DNA of 34,408 bases from JAYPUG01 sp038117265. GTDB taxonomy: Bacteria; Pseudomonadota; Alphaproteobacteria; UBA6615. The stretch spans positions 1 to 34,408 of the forward strand of contig JAYOFO010000022.1 in NCBI GenBank assembly GCA_038117265.1, given 5' to 3'. Under the pieces are notes generated by a model. The model was not told the origin of the DNA. It was given only the letters and a program-made list of their open reading frames with translations, and made no database searches. The first letter of the stretch is position 1; each line of letters opens with the position of its first letter. Shown piece after piece: positions 23,488 to 31,265 of the stretch. A program made the translations under genes and the position numbers.

Positions 23488-24368
23488 TGGGCGGCCTCCT
23501 CGGCCGCGCCGGCGTCGAGGTAGCGGAAGATCTCGGTGAAGTCGGCGCCGGGCATGGCCGTGTTCGCGGCGTCCCAGAGCGCCGCCATGTTCGCCCCGAC
23601 CGTGTCGGGCGTGCCCGCCGCGCGCACCTGGTCGTGGTAGAGGCCAACATCCTTGGTCATCAGCGCCATGGCGAAGCCGGCATCGAACGTCCCGGTCGCG
23701 ATCCGGTTGGGAAACTTGTCGGCGGACGCCGTGTTGCGGCCGGTCGAGACATTGACCACGTCGAGGATCGTCTCCATGGCGACCCCGTGGCGCAGGCCGA
23801 ACAGCACCGCCTCCGACGTCGCCGCCATGGCGGTCGCGGACAGGAAGTTGTTGAGCAGCTTCACGGCCTGGCCCTGGCCCGGCGTCGTGCCGACATGGAA
23901 GGTGTTGCCGCCGACGGCATCGAACGGCCCCTTCAGCGCCTCGACGGTCGCGGCCGGACCGGCGGCGATCACGGTGATCGTCCCGGCGATGGCGCCGGCG
24001 CGCCCGCCCGAGACCGGCGCATCGACGAAGCCGATGCCCGCCGCGGCCAGCGCCTTGCCCACCGAATCGGCCGCCTCGGGCCCGGTGGTCGAGAAATCGA
24101 CGACGGTCGCGACCCGACGTTCGGGTGCGGCGGCGATCTCCGCGCACACCGCGGCAACGATCTTGCCGTCGGGCAGGCTGAGGAAGATCGTGTCCGTCGC
24201 CGCGGCGAGCGCCGCGATGCCGTCGGCTGCGGTCGCGCCAGCGGGCAGGCGCGCCTGCGTTCCCGCCGCGTCAAAGGCGGTCACGTCGAAGCCCGTCGCG
24301 GCCAGGTTGGCGCACATGGGCCCGCCCATGTTCCCCAGGCCGATAAACCCGTAAGCTGTTCCCGACAT
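23484..24368 (-). CDS. Beta-hydroxyacid dehydrogenase (3-hydroxyisobutyrate/tartronate semialdehyde reductase-like)
   Basis: This 294-residue NAD(P) enzyme has GFIGLGNMGGPM at residues 7-18, DAPVSGG at 116-122 and the catalytic lysine K170 in GQGQAVKLLNN. It is a paralogue of the MmsB at 17648-18535 but is paired with an SDR rather than with valine genes, so it probably acts on another 3-hydroxy acid such as tartronate semialdehyde. The ATG at 24368 has a GGGGAG Shine-Dalgarno; the in-frame extension to 24470 overlaps the divergent gene and was rejected. It is translationally coupled to the SDR gene. Confidence 0.85.
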   Translation of the reverse strand: MSGTAYGFIGLGNMGGPMCANLAATGFDVTAFDAAGTQARLPAGATAADGIAALAAATDTIFLSLPDGKIVAAVCAEIAAAPERRVATVVDFSTTGPEAADSVGKALAAAGIGFVDAPVSGGRAGAIAGTITVIAAGPAATVEALKGPFDAVGGNTFHVGTTPGQGQAVKLLNNFLSATAMAATSEAVLFGLRHGVAMETILDVVNVSTGRNTASADKFPNRIATGTFDAGFAMALMTKDVGLYHDQVRAAGTPDTVGANMAALWDAANTAMPGADFTEIFRYLDAGAAEEAAQ

Positions 24369-24388
24369 CGCGCTCCCCTTCGCGTTGC

Positions 24389-24407
24389 GGCCGGTCGCAT
24401 GCCGGCC
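24389..24407. promoter_or_regulatory. Inverted repeat between divergent genes
   Basis: GGCCGG (24389-24394) and CCGGCC (24402-24407) form a perfect 6-bp inverted repeat around seven bases. It lies in the 95-bp divergent gap between the beta-hydroxyacid dehydrogenase and the MBL gene. TATAGC at 24420-24425 is a possible -10 for the MBL gene, without a good -35. This is a possible operator; short GC-rich repeats arise easily in such DNA. Confidence 0.25.
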
Positions 24408-24463
24408 TTCGCGGCGCAGTATAGCGGAGCGGACGGCCCAAGAGGGAAGCACGGGAGGCAGCC

Positions 24464-25270
24464 ATGACATCGCCGCGGGAATGGGAACTCTATGCGATCA
24501 AATATGCGACCCTGACCGAGCGCAAGCGCAGCGAGAGCTTCTTCCGCATGGACCCTCACGAGGAGGGAGACATGCCCATCGACTACTATGTCTGGGCCGC
24601 GGTTTCGCCGGAACAGACCGTCGTCATCGACACCGGCTTCGATGCCGACGAGGCAAGCAAGCGCGGCCGCAGCATCATCCGCAGCGTGACCGAGGGGCTG
24701 GCGACCGTGAACGTCGCGGCGGCGGAGGTCAGCGATGTCATCGTCACCCACCTGCACTACGACCATATCGGCGGACACGCCCAGTTCCCCAAGGCCAGGT
24801 TCCACCTGCAGGAACGCGAGATGCAGTTCGCCACGGGCCCGCACATGTGCAGCCATGTGCTGAACGCCTCGTTCACGCCCGACCACATCGCCGACATGGT
24901 GCGCAACGTCTTCGCGGGCCGGGTGTCGTTCGTCGATGGCAGCGCCGAGATCGCGCCGGGAATCACCGTGCACCATGTCGGCGGCCACTCGATGGGCCTG
25001 CAGTTCGTGAAGGTGCTGACAAGGCGCGGCTGGGTCGTCGTCGCGTCGGACGCGACCCATTTCTACGAGAATCTCGAGCGCAAGCACCCCTTCCCGGTGA
25101 TCTATCACCTGGGCGAGCAGGTGCAGGCCTTCCACACGCTGGAGGCCCATGCCGAGACGCCGCAGCACATCGTGCCCGGCCATGACCCGCTGGTGCTCGA
25201 CCGCTACCCGTCGCCCGACGACCGGCTGAAGGGCATCGCGGTGCGCCTGGATGTGACGCCGAACGCCTGA
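24464..25270 (+). CDS. MBL-fold N-acyl-homoserine lactonase-like hydrolase
   Basis: This 268-residue metallo-beta-lactamase-fold protein carries H96-x-H98-x-D100-H101 in THLHYDHIGG, followed by HHVGGHS, SDATHFYEN and VPGHDP, the ligand series of AttM/AiiA-type lactonases. The N-terminal YAIKYATLTERKRSE segment is also typical of that branch. Activity on acyl-homoserine lactones is known for characterised members, but catabolic lactonases share the pattern, so quorum quenching cannot be claimed. The ATG at 24464 has GGGAGG nearby. It is divergent from the SDR/beta-HAD pair and converges on the CoA-transferase gene with 6 bp between stops. Confidence 0.85.
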   Translation: MTSPREWELYAIKYATLTERKRSESFFRMDPHEEGDMPIDYYVWAAVSPEQTVVIDTGFDADEASKRGRSIIRSVTEGLATVNVAAAEVSDVIVTHLHYDHIGGHAQFPKARFHLQEREMQFATGPHMCSHVLNASFTPDHIADMVRNVFAGRVSFVDGSAEIAPGITVHHVGGHSMGLQFVKVLTRRGWVVVASDATHFYENLERKHPFPVIYHLGEQVQAFHTLEAHAETPQHIVPGHDPLVLDRYPSPDDRLKGIAVRLDVTPNA

Positions 25271-25276
25271 CCGGGC

Positions 25277-26482
25277 CTAGTTCCCCGACGACACCACGCC
25301 GGACTCGTGCAGCGCGGCGATTTCGTCGCCGCCATAGCCCAGCTCGTCGAGGACCTCGCGCGTGTGCTCGCCGACCTCCGGCGGCGCCACCGCGAACGAG
25401 CTCGGCGTGCGCGCCAGCGACACCGGCTGGCGCACGAAGCGCATCTCGCCCAATGCGGGCGAGGTCAGCGGCTGGGCGAGCCCCAGATGCGCGACCTGTT
25501 CGTCGGAGAAGATCTGGCCGATGTCATAGATCGGCCCGCAGGGCACGCCTGCGGCGTTGAACCGGTCGACCCAGGCGGCGGTGGTGTCGGTCGCCATGAC
25601 CTCGCCGATCAGCGCGTTCAGCCGGTCGCGGTTCGTCGAGCGCGACGGCGCATCGGCGAAATCGGGGTCGGACATCCACTCCTCGCAATCGACCTCGCGG
25701 CAGAAGCGGCCCCAGATCTCCTCACCGGCCACCGCGATGTTCATGTGGCCGTCCTTGGTCGCGAAGACGCCGGTCGGGATGCTCGTCGGATGGTTGTTGC
25801 CGGCCTGCTGCGGCACGTTGCCGTCGACCAGCCAGCGCGCCGACTGGAAATCGAGCATGAAGATCATCGCCTCGAGCAGCGAGGTGTGCAGCCACTGGCC
25901 CTTGCCCGACTTCTCGCGCTCGGTCAGCGCCAGCATGATCCCCTGGAAGGCGAACAGGCCCGCGGTCAGGTCGGCGATCGGGATGCCGGCGCGCACCGGG
26001 CCCTGGCCCGGCAGACCGGTGATCGACATCAGCCCGCCCATGCCCTGGGCGATCTGGTCGAAGCCGGGCCGCTTGGCATAGGGCCCGTCCTGGCCGAAGC
26101 CGGAGATGCTGGCGAGGATGATGCGCGGATTGATCGCCGCCATCGAATCGTAGTCGATGCCCAGCCGGTGCTTCACGTCGGGCCGGTAGTTCTCGACCAC
26201 CACATCGGCCTTGGCGACCAGCTTCGCGAAGACATCCTTGCCCGCATCGGCCTTGAGGTCGAGCGCCAGCGAGCGCTTGTTGCGGTGCAGGTTCTGGAAG
26301 TCCGAGCCGTGGCGCGAGCCGCCGAGCGAGGCGCCGCCCTCGACGGCGGGCGGCATCTCCACCTTGATGACGTTGGCGCCCCAGTCGGCGAGCTGGCGCA
26401 CGCAGGTCGGGCCCGAGCGCACGCGGGTCAGGTCGAGGACGGTGATGTGGTCGAGGACCGTCGCGGCGGGTGTGTGCGGCAT
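25277..26482 (-). CDS. CaiB/BaiF family III CoA-transferase
   Basis: This 401-residue protein has the family's conserved order: VLDLTRVRSGPTCVRQLADWGANVIKVE, NKRSLALDLK, VVENYRPDV, ISGFGQDGPY and the nucleophilic aspartate D171 in IPIADLTAGL, which forms the CoA-anhydride intermediate. C-terminal GPIYDIGQIFSDEQV is also typical. It moves CoA between organic acids; the acid cannot be identified. A GGGAGA Shine-Dalgarno precedes the ATG at 26482. The upstream amidohydrolase ends 19 bp before this start, so the two genes form an operon in which an acid could be decarboxylated or CoA-activated. Confidence 0.9.
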   Translation of the reverse strand: MPHTPAATVLDHITVLDLTRVRSGPTCVRQLADWGANVIKVEMPPAVEGGASLGGSRHGSDFQNLHRNKRSLALDLKADAGKDVFAKLVAKADVVVENYRPDVKHRLGIDYDSMAAINPRIILASISGFGQDGPYAKRPGFDQIAQGMGGLMSITGLPGQGPVRAGIPIADLTAGLFAFQGIMLALTEREKSGKGQWLHTSLLEAMIFMLDFQSARWLVDGNVPQQAGNNHPTSIPTGVFATKDGHMNIAVAGEEIWGRFCREVDCEEWMSDPDFADAPSRSTNRDRLNALIGEVMATDTTAAWVDRFNAAGVPCGPIYDIGQIFSDEQVAHLGLAQPLTSPALGEMRFVRQPVSLARTPSSFAVAPPEVGEHTREVLDELGYGGDEIAALHESGVVSSGN

Positions 26483-26501
26483 GGCGCGGTGTCTCCCTCG
26501 C

Positions 26502-27470
26502 CTACAGCTTCAGCAGGCGCTTGGCGTTGCCGTTGAGGATCTTCGCCTTGTCCTCGGCATTCAGATGCACCCGCTCGAACCATTCGACGCCCGGTGCGTT
26601 CGGCACGAACGGCCAGTCGATCGAGAACAGGATCCGGTCGGCGCCCATCTCCTGCAGCGAGCACAGCAGTGCCGGATCGGAGAAGTTGCCGCTGGTGGTG
26701 ATGTAGAAGTTGCGGCTGAACACCTCGCGGAAGTTCACCGGCTTGTTGCCGGGCCGCGACAGCGCATGGTCGATGCGCCAGAGCAGGAACGGCAGCCCCT
26801 CGCCCAGATGCCCGACGATGATCTTCACGCCGGGATATTTCTCCAGCACCCCCGACAGGACCAGGCGAATGCACTGAGTCGCCGTCTCGACGGTGAAGCC
26901 CCAGCCGGCATTGAGCAGCGCGGGGAAATCCTTCGCATAGGGTTCGTAGTACCGCTCGACCACCGTGCGGTCGGGCATCGCGGGATGCATGTAGAGGGGC
27001 ACGTCAAGCGCCTGGGCGCGCTCGAAGACCGGCCAGAATTTCGGGTCGTCGAAGAACACGCCGTGGGTCAGGCCGTGAATCATCGCACCCTTCAGGCCCA
27101 GCTCCTCGACACAGCGCGACAGCTCATCGGCGCAGGCAGCGGGATCCGGCGTCGGCAGGTTGGCAAACCCGTCGAACCGGTCGGGGCGCTCCGCGATGAT
27201 GTCGCGCAGCCGGTTGTTGGCGATGCGGGTGATCTCGGCGGCGTTCGCGGCATCGAGGCGCTGGGTCGAGGGCGCGCCGTGGGACAGCACCTGGATGTCG
27301 ATGCCCGCGGCATCCATCTCCGAAATCCGCTCGTCGTAAAGATCCTCGAGCTTCGGGCGAAGCCGCCCGGCACCGCCCGCGATCTCGGCCTCGGAATAGT
27401 GCGACAGCAATTCCGGGTCCCAGTAATGCTCCTCGATCGCGATGACCTGCTCGCCCGATTGCGTCGCCAT
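26502..27470 (-). CDS. Amidohydrolase_2 (ACMSD/gamma-resorcylate decarboxylase-like)
   Basis: This 322-residue metal-dependent TIM-barrel protein resembles gamma-resorcylate (2,6-dihydroxybenzoate) decarboxylase closely. It has E13-E-H15 in IAIEEHYWDPEL, H162 in YMHPAMPD, H221 in GHLGEGLPFLLWRIDH, NFYITTSGNF, and D285 in RILFSIDWPF. These are the ligand and active-site positions of that decarboxylase group. Non-oxidative decarboxylation of an aromatic or enoic acid is therefore likely; hydrolysis is less so. The ATG at 27470 follows GGGGAAGG, while an in-frame ATG at 27515 lacks support. It is the first gene of the pair with the CoA-transferase; 263 bp separate it from the divergent CocE-like gene. 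Confidence 0.88.
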   Translation of the reverse strand: MATQSGEQVIAIEEHYWDPELLSHYSEAEIAGGAGRLRPKLEDLYDERISEMDAAGIDIQVLSHGAPSTQRLDAANAAEITRIANNRLRDIIAERPDRFDGFANLPTPDPAACADELSRCVEELGLKGAMIHGLTHGVFFDDPKFWPVFERAQALDVPLYMHPAMPDRTVVERYYEPYAKDFPALLNAGWGFTVETATQCIRLVLSGVLEKYPGVKIIVGHLGEGLPFLLWRIDHALSRPGNKPVNFREVFSRNFYITTSGNFSDPALLCSLQEMGADRILFSIDWPFVPNAPGVEWFERVHLNAEDKAKILNGNAKRLLKL

Positions 27471-27564
27471 GACCTTCCCCCCAAACAAGATTGATTCGCC
27501 GAAAGCTGCGGCCAATCGTACCGGCCCCGGGCATGCGGGCGCAAAGGCTCATACGCGCCCGGCT

Positions 27565-27601
27565 CGCCCTTCGAGATTTTTTTTCCTATAGTCAAAGGGC
27601 G
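27565..27601. promoter_or_regulatory. Inverted repeat flanking an AT-rich core
   Basis: CGCCCTT (27565-27571) and AAGGGCG (27595-27601) are a perfect 7-bp inverted repeat around a 23-base AT-rich core containing eight T and TATAGT (27587-27592, a good -10 for the CocE-like gene). It lies in the divergent gap between the decarboxylase-like and CocE-like genes, a plausible shared operator/promoter. No convincing -35 was found. Confidence 0.4.
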
Positions 27602-27677
27602 GAGGAACCCCCACAATTGTTGCGATGAGGTGCGACGACGCGACCGGGAAACGCTAGCCGGAAACCGAACGCACCCG

Positions 27678-27711
27678 CCCCGACCAGAAGCCGGCCCTCC
27701 GGTTGGCGGGG
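27678..27711 (+). other. Possible leader hairpin before the CocE-like gene
   Basis: CCCCG (27678-27682) and CGGGG (27707-27711) enclose a smaller CCGG/CCGG stem, making an imperfect hairpin that ends 22 bases before the ATG at 27734. It could affect translation or mRNA stability; this is a weak inference. Confidence 0.25.
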
Positions 27712-27733
27712 TCGAAACTTGGGAGAGAAATCC

Positions 27734-29452
27734 ATGATCATCGAACGCGATCTTCCGGTCAAAATGGACGACGGCCAGGTGCTTCGGGTCGACGTCTACC
27801 GTCCCGACACCAACAAGAAGGTTCCCGTCGTCATGGCCGGCGGGCCTTACGGCAAGGGCGTGAAGTACCAGGAGCACTACAAGCCGCTCTGGGATTCCTT
27901 GGTGAAGATGCACCCCGACGTGCTGTCGGGCTCGCAGCACCGCTGGCTGACCTGGGAGACCGTCGATCCCGAAATCTGGGTGCCCTGGGGCTATGCCTGC
28001 GTGCGCCTCGACTCCCGCGGCGCCGGCCGCTCGCCGGGTTATCTCGACATCTTCTCGCCGCGCGAGACGAAAGACTTCGCCAACGCGATCGAGTGGGCCG
28101 GCCAGCAGAAATGGTCGAACGGCAAGGTCGGCCTGAACGGCGTGTCCTACTACGCGATCAACCAGTGGCAGGTCGCCGCGCAGCAGCCCAAGCACCTGGC
28201 CGCGATGATCCCGTGGGAAGGCGCCGCCGACCACTACCGCGACTGGGCACGCCACGGCGGCATCCTGTCGAACAAGTTCATGGAGATCTGGTACCCGCGC
28301 CAGGTCGAGGCGGTGCAGCACGGCAACCCGAAGGGTCCGAAGGACCACTGGATGGGCAAGAGCGCCACGGGCGACAAGAAGCTGAGCCCGCGCGAGCTGT
28401 GGGAAAACCGCGCCGACACGCTCGAGAACTTCCGCGTGCGCGAGATGGACGACGACTGGTACCGCTCGCGCTCGCCCGACTGGTCGAAGGTGACGGTGCC
28501 GTTCCTGTCGGCGGCGAGCTGGGCCGGTTTCGGCCTGCACCCGCGCGGCAACTTCGAGGCCTACACCCAGGCCGCCTCGAAGGAGAAGTGGCTCGAGGGC
28601 CATCCCGGCCGGCACGAGGAGTGGTTCTATCTCGAATACGGCATGGAGCTGCAGAAGCGCTTCTTCGACTATTACCTCAAGGGCGAGAAGAACGGCTGGA
28701 ACAAGGAACCGCGCGTCTGGATCAACCTGCGCCGCCCGTTCACCGACGCGGTCGAACTGCGCAAGGAAAGCGCCTGGCCGCTCAAGGGCACCCAGTGGAC
28801 CAAGTACTTCCTGGATGCCGGCGGCAAGGGGAAGATCGACACCGCGAAGCCCAAGGTGAACCGCAAACAGGAGTTCCGCGCGCTCACCCGCGGCATCACG
28901 CTGAAGTCGCCGCCGCTAAAGCAAGAGACCGAGTTCACCGGCCCGATGGCCGCCAAGCTCTATGTCTCGTCCTCGACCAGCGATTGCGACCTGTTTGTCA
29001 CGGTCCAGGCCTGGTCCGACAAGGGCCGCGAGGTCTACTACCAGGGCACGGTGGATCCCAAGACGCCGATCGCCCAGGGCTGGCTGCGCGTCTCGCACCG
29101 CAAGCTCGACCCCGCGCTCAGCGAGGAGTGGCGGCCCTACCACACCCATGACGACAAGCAGCCGATGATCCCGGGCGAGATCTACGAGGTCGATGTCGAG
29201 ATCTGGCCGCAGTGCATCGTGCTGCCCAAGGGCTATCAGATCTCGATCAACATCGCCGGCCAGGACTTCGACCGGCCGGGCCCGGCGGTCGAGGCCTATG
29301 TCCCGTCGCGCGGGTCGGGGCCGTTCCTGCACGATCACCCGACCGACCGTCCGAAGGAGATCTTCGGCGGGCGGACGACGATCCACACGGGACCGAAGAC
29401 GCCGTCCTACCTGCTCATGCCGGTGATTCCGAAGAACCGGAAGTCCAAGTAG
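27734..29452 (+). CDS. CocE/NonD-family alpha/beta hydrolase (X-Pro dipeptidyl-peptidase S15 type)
   Basis: This 572-residue protein starts with the S15 alpha/beta-hydrolase domain: YRPDTNKKVPVVMAGGPYGKG, VRLDSRGAGRSPG, and the nucleophile S138 in NGVSYYAINQWQVAA, as in cocaine esterase CocE. A helical cap follows, and the last ~180 residues form the jelly-roll X-Pro C-terminal domain (KLYVSSSTSDCDLFVTVQAW). Family members are esterases, amidases or dipeptidyl peptidases. No signal peptide is visible, so a cytoplasmic esterase is the best reading. The ATG at 27734 has GGGAGAG eight bases upstream. The OsmC-like gene starts 6 bp after its stop. Confidence 0.9.
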   Translation: MIIERDLPVKMDDGQVLRVDVYRPDTNKKVPVVMAGGPYGKGVKYQEHYKPLWDSLVKMHPDVLSGSQHRWLTWETVDPEIWVPWGYACVRLDSRGAGRSPGYLDIFSPRETKDFANAIEWAGQQKWSNGKVGLNGVSYYAINQWQVAAQQPKHLAAMIPWEGAADHYRDWARHGGILSNKFMEIWYPRQVEAVQHGNPKGPKDHWMGKSATGDKKLSPRELWENRADTLENFRVREMDDDWYRSRSPDWSKVTVPFLSAASWAGFGLHPRGNFEAYTQAASKEKWLEGHPGRHEEWFYLEYGMELQKRFFDYYLKGEKNGWNKEPRVWINLRRPFTDAVELRKESAWPLKGTQWTKYFLDAGGKGKIDTAKPKVNRKQEFRALTRGITLKSPPLKQETEFTGPMAAKLYVSSSTSDCDLFVTVQAWSDKGREVYYQGTVDPKTPIAQGWLRVSHRKLDPALSEEWRPYHTHDDKQPMIPGEIYEVDVEIWPQCIVLPKGYQISINIAGQDFDRPGPAVEAYVPSRGSGPFLHDHPTDRPKEIFGGRTTIHTGPKTPSYLLMPVIPKNRKSK

Positions 29453-29458
29453 GCTTCG

Positions 29459-30007
29459 ATGGCGCGCAAGACGAACGAGGCGGCCCCCCTTTCCGACAAA
29501 GGGCAGGGGGCCGCCTCTTCCGCTTCCGATGTGCGCACCGTCGACATCGTGTTCGACGCCAAGGCGCGCGCGCTCGATGCGTTCAAGAGCGAGGTCACGG
29601 TTACCTCGCAATTCTCGAACTTCACGGTCACCCTGCACACCGACGAGGGCAAGCTGCACGGCGGCGAGGCCTCGGCGCCGATGCCGCTGCACTATTTTGC
29701 CGCCGGCGTGGTCACCTGCCTGATGACCCAGATGAAGGCCTGCGCCAAGCGCCTGCGCGTGCCCATCGGCGACATCTCGATGAGCGCGAACTTCCACTGG
29801 CGGATCGAGCAATCGGGGCGCGACCCCTACACGTCCGAACCCGTGGGCTTCGACATCGACATCGAGGTGGACGGCGACGCCCCGGTCGAGGACGTCAAGC
29901 GCGTGATCGACTGGGCCAAGAAGGGCTGCTTCGCAGAACGCGCGTTGGCCGTGCCGTGCGAGGTCGGCCACCGGCTGAAGGTCGGCGACGCCTGGGTCGA
30001 CGTGTAG
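29459..30007 (+). CDS. OsmC-family protein, start uncertain
   Basis: This 182-residue protein has the OsmC/Ohr fold pattern: GEASAPMPLHYFAAGVVTCL with C87 on the central helix, and C157 in KKGCFAERAL. OsmC and Ohr reduce organic hydroperoxides through two cysteines; a broader OsmC-like group has no proven activity. The first 24 residues are low-complexity and are encoded by a 12-bp perfect hairpin (29477-29517). The ATG at 29459 has only a weak AGG, so the true start may be downstream, for example GTG at residue 25. It would follow the CocE-like gene on one mRNA and converges on the MFS gene with 17 bp between stops. Confidence 0.78.
   Translation: MARKTNEAAPLSDKGQGAASSASDVRTVDIVFDAKARALDAFKSEVTVTSQFSNFTVTLHTDEGKLHGGEASAPMPLHYFAAGVVTCLMTQMKACAKRLRVPIGDISMSANFHWRIEQSGRDPYTSEPVGFDIDIEVDGDAPVEDVKRVIDWAKKGCFAERALAVPCEVGHRLKVGDAWVDV
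29477..29517 (+). terminator. Strong hairpin at the start of the OsmC-like gene
   Basis: GAGGCGGCCCCC (29477-29488) and GGGGGCCGCCTC (29506-29517) form a perfect 12-bp inverted repeat. The 17-base loop holds a small CTTT/AAAG stem. It begins 25 bp after the CocE-like stop and is followed by a pyrimidine-rich TTCCGCTTCC but no T-run. It could be a terminator or attenuator for the CocE-like gene, or an mRNA structure inside the OsmC-like coding sequence. Confidence 0.5.
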
Positions 30008-30024
30008 CGGCGGCGGCCCGACGG

Positions 30025-31167
30025 CTAGTCCCGCGCGCGGCCGACCGCCAGCGCGAGCAGCAGCGCCACGACGCTGACCCCCGCCATCGCATAGAACGCC
30101 GCACCGGCATAGCTGCCGTACAGGTCACCGGCCGCGATCAGGGTCACCCCCATGACGATGCCCGAGAGCGAGGCATAGGCGCCCTGGGCGCTGGCCTTCA
30201 TGCCGTCGGGCGCATTGCTTGAGATGTAATGCATGGTCGCGAGCCACGTCGCCCCGAACGAGACGCCGTGCAGCGCCTGCGCGACGACGAGCCCGGGCAG
30301 GTCGACCGTCCCGGCGAGGATGATCCAGCGCACACAGGCCGCGCCGGCGCCCAGCAGCAGCAGGCGCCTTGCACCGATCCACGCAAACACCTTGCCGCTG
30401 ACCGCGAACAGCGCGATCTCGGCGACGACCCCGCCCGCCCACAGCAGGCCGACCGCGAGCTCGGAATAGCCGGCGGCCTTCCAGTGGATGCCCGAGAACC
30501 CGTTCAGCACCGCATGGCTCGCCTGGACCAGGCTGGCCGCCAGCGCGAACACCAGGAACCGGCGCGCACGCACGAAGGCGAGGATGTCGCGCCAGCGCGA
30601 GTGCCGCGGCGCGGCGCCCTCGTCGCGCAGCAGCAGCGCGGCCAGGAACACGGCCAGCAGCGATGCGAAGACGGTCCACCAGATCAGGTTCGGATCGCGC
30701 CCGGTCAGGAATTTCCCGGCGCCCAGCGCGGCTACCACGAAGGTGATCGAGCCCCACAGCCGGATGCGCCCATAGTCGAGCCCGTGGCGCCGAACGGCCG
30801 CCATGGTCTGGGCGTCGCCGAGCGGGATGAGGACGTGGAATGTCGGTGCGAACACGACGGTGATGAGCAGGATCGGCCAGAACGAGCCTGCGAATGCGAA
30901 GCCGACGAAGGCGAGCAGGCTCACGGCGGCGGCGATCAGGATCAGCCGCCGCACGGAACCGGACCGGTCGGCGGCGCGGGTGACGACCGGATCGACGAGG
31001 ATGCGCAGCCACGGACCCACGGCCAGCACGATGCCGATATGCTCGGGCGTCAGGCCGCGGCTCTGCAGCCAGATCGGCCAGAACGGCACAAGCACGCCGA
31101 TCACGAAGAACAGCGCGCCGTAATAGGCCGCGAGGCGGGCCGAGATGCGGAACCGGGATTCGCTCAT
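30025..31167 (-). CDS. MFS transporter, HcaT/LacY-like
   Basis: This 380-residue integral membrane protein has about 12 hydrophobic segments. The N-terminal start AAYYGALFFVIGVLVPFWPIWLQSRGL and the RRHGLDYGRIRLWGSITF motif are typical of the 3-phenylpropionate transporter (HcaT)/LacY-like MFS branch. Substrates in this branch include aromatic acids and sugars. The ATG at 31167 begins at the conserved N-terminus and has an AGGGTG Shine-Dalgarno; an in-frame ATG at 31218 was rejected because it lies inside the terminator. It sits downstream of the deiodinase-like gene, separated by a terminator, and convergent to the OsmC-like gene. Confidence 0.85.
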   Translation of the reverse strand: MSESRFRISARLAAYYGALFFVIGVLVPFWPIWLQSRGLTPEHIGIVLAVGPWLRILVDPVVTRAADRSGSVRRLILIAAAVSLLAFVGFAFAGSFWPILLITVVFAPTFHVLIPLGDAQTMAAVRRHGLDYGRIRLWGSITFVVAALGAGKFLTGRDPNLIWWTVFASLLAVFLAALLLRDEGAAPRHSRWRDILAFVRARRFLVFALAASLVQASHAVLNGFSGIHWKAAGYSELAVGLLWAGGVVAEIALFAVSGKVFAWIGARRLLLLGAGAACVRWIILAGTVDLPGLVVAQALHGVSFGATWLATMHYISSNAPDGMKASAQGAYASLSGIVMGVTLIAAGDLYGSYAGAAFYAMAGVSVVALLLALAVGRARD

Positions 31168-31191
31168 CGTGCACCCTGTGGATGCGCACCC

Positions 31192-31233
31192 ATAAAAGAA
31201 CACCGGCCGCCCGCGCAATGCGGACGGCCGGTG
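31192..31233 (-). terminator. Rho-independent terminator after the deiodinase-like gene
   Basis: Arms 31220-31233 and 31201-31214 pair over 13 of 14 positions around a five-base loop. On the minus strand the stem is followed directly by TTCTTTTAT (31200-31192), a classic intrinsic terminator. It starts 33 bp past the stop at 31266. An adjacent 16-base palindrome, CGAAAAAGATTTTTCG (31238-31253), gives a T-run on both strands. Confidence 0.75.
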
Positions 31234-31265
31234 CCGTCGAAAAAGATTTTTCGGCGGGTGCCGCG

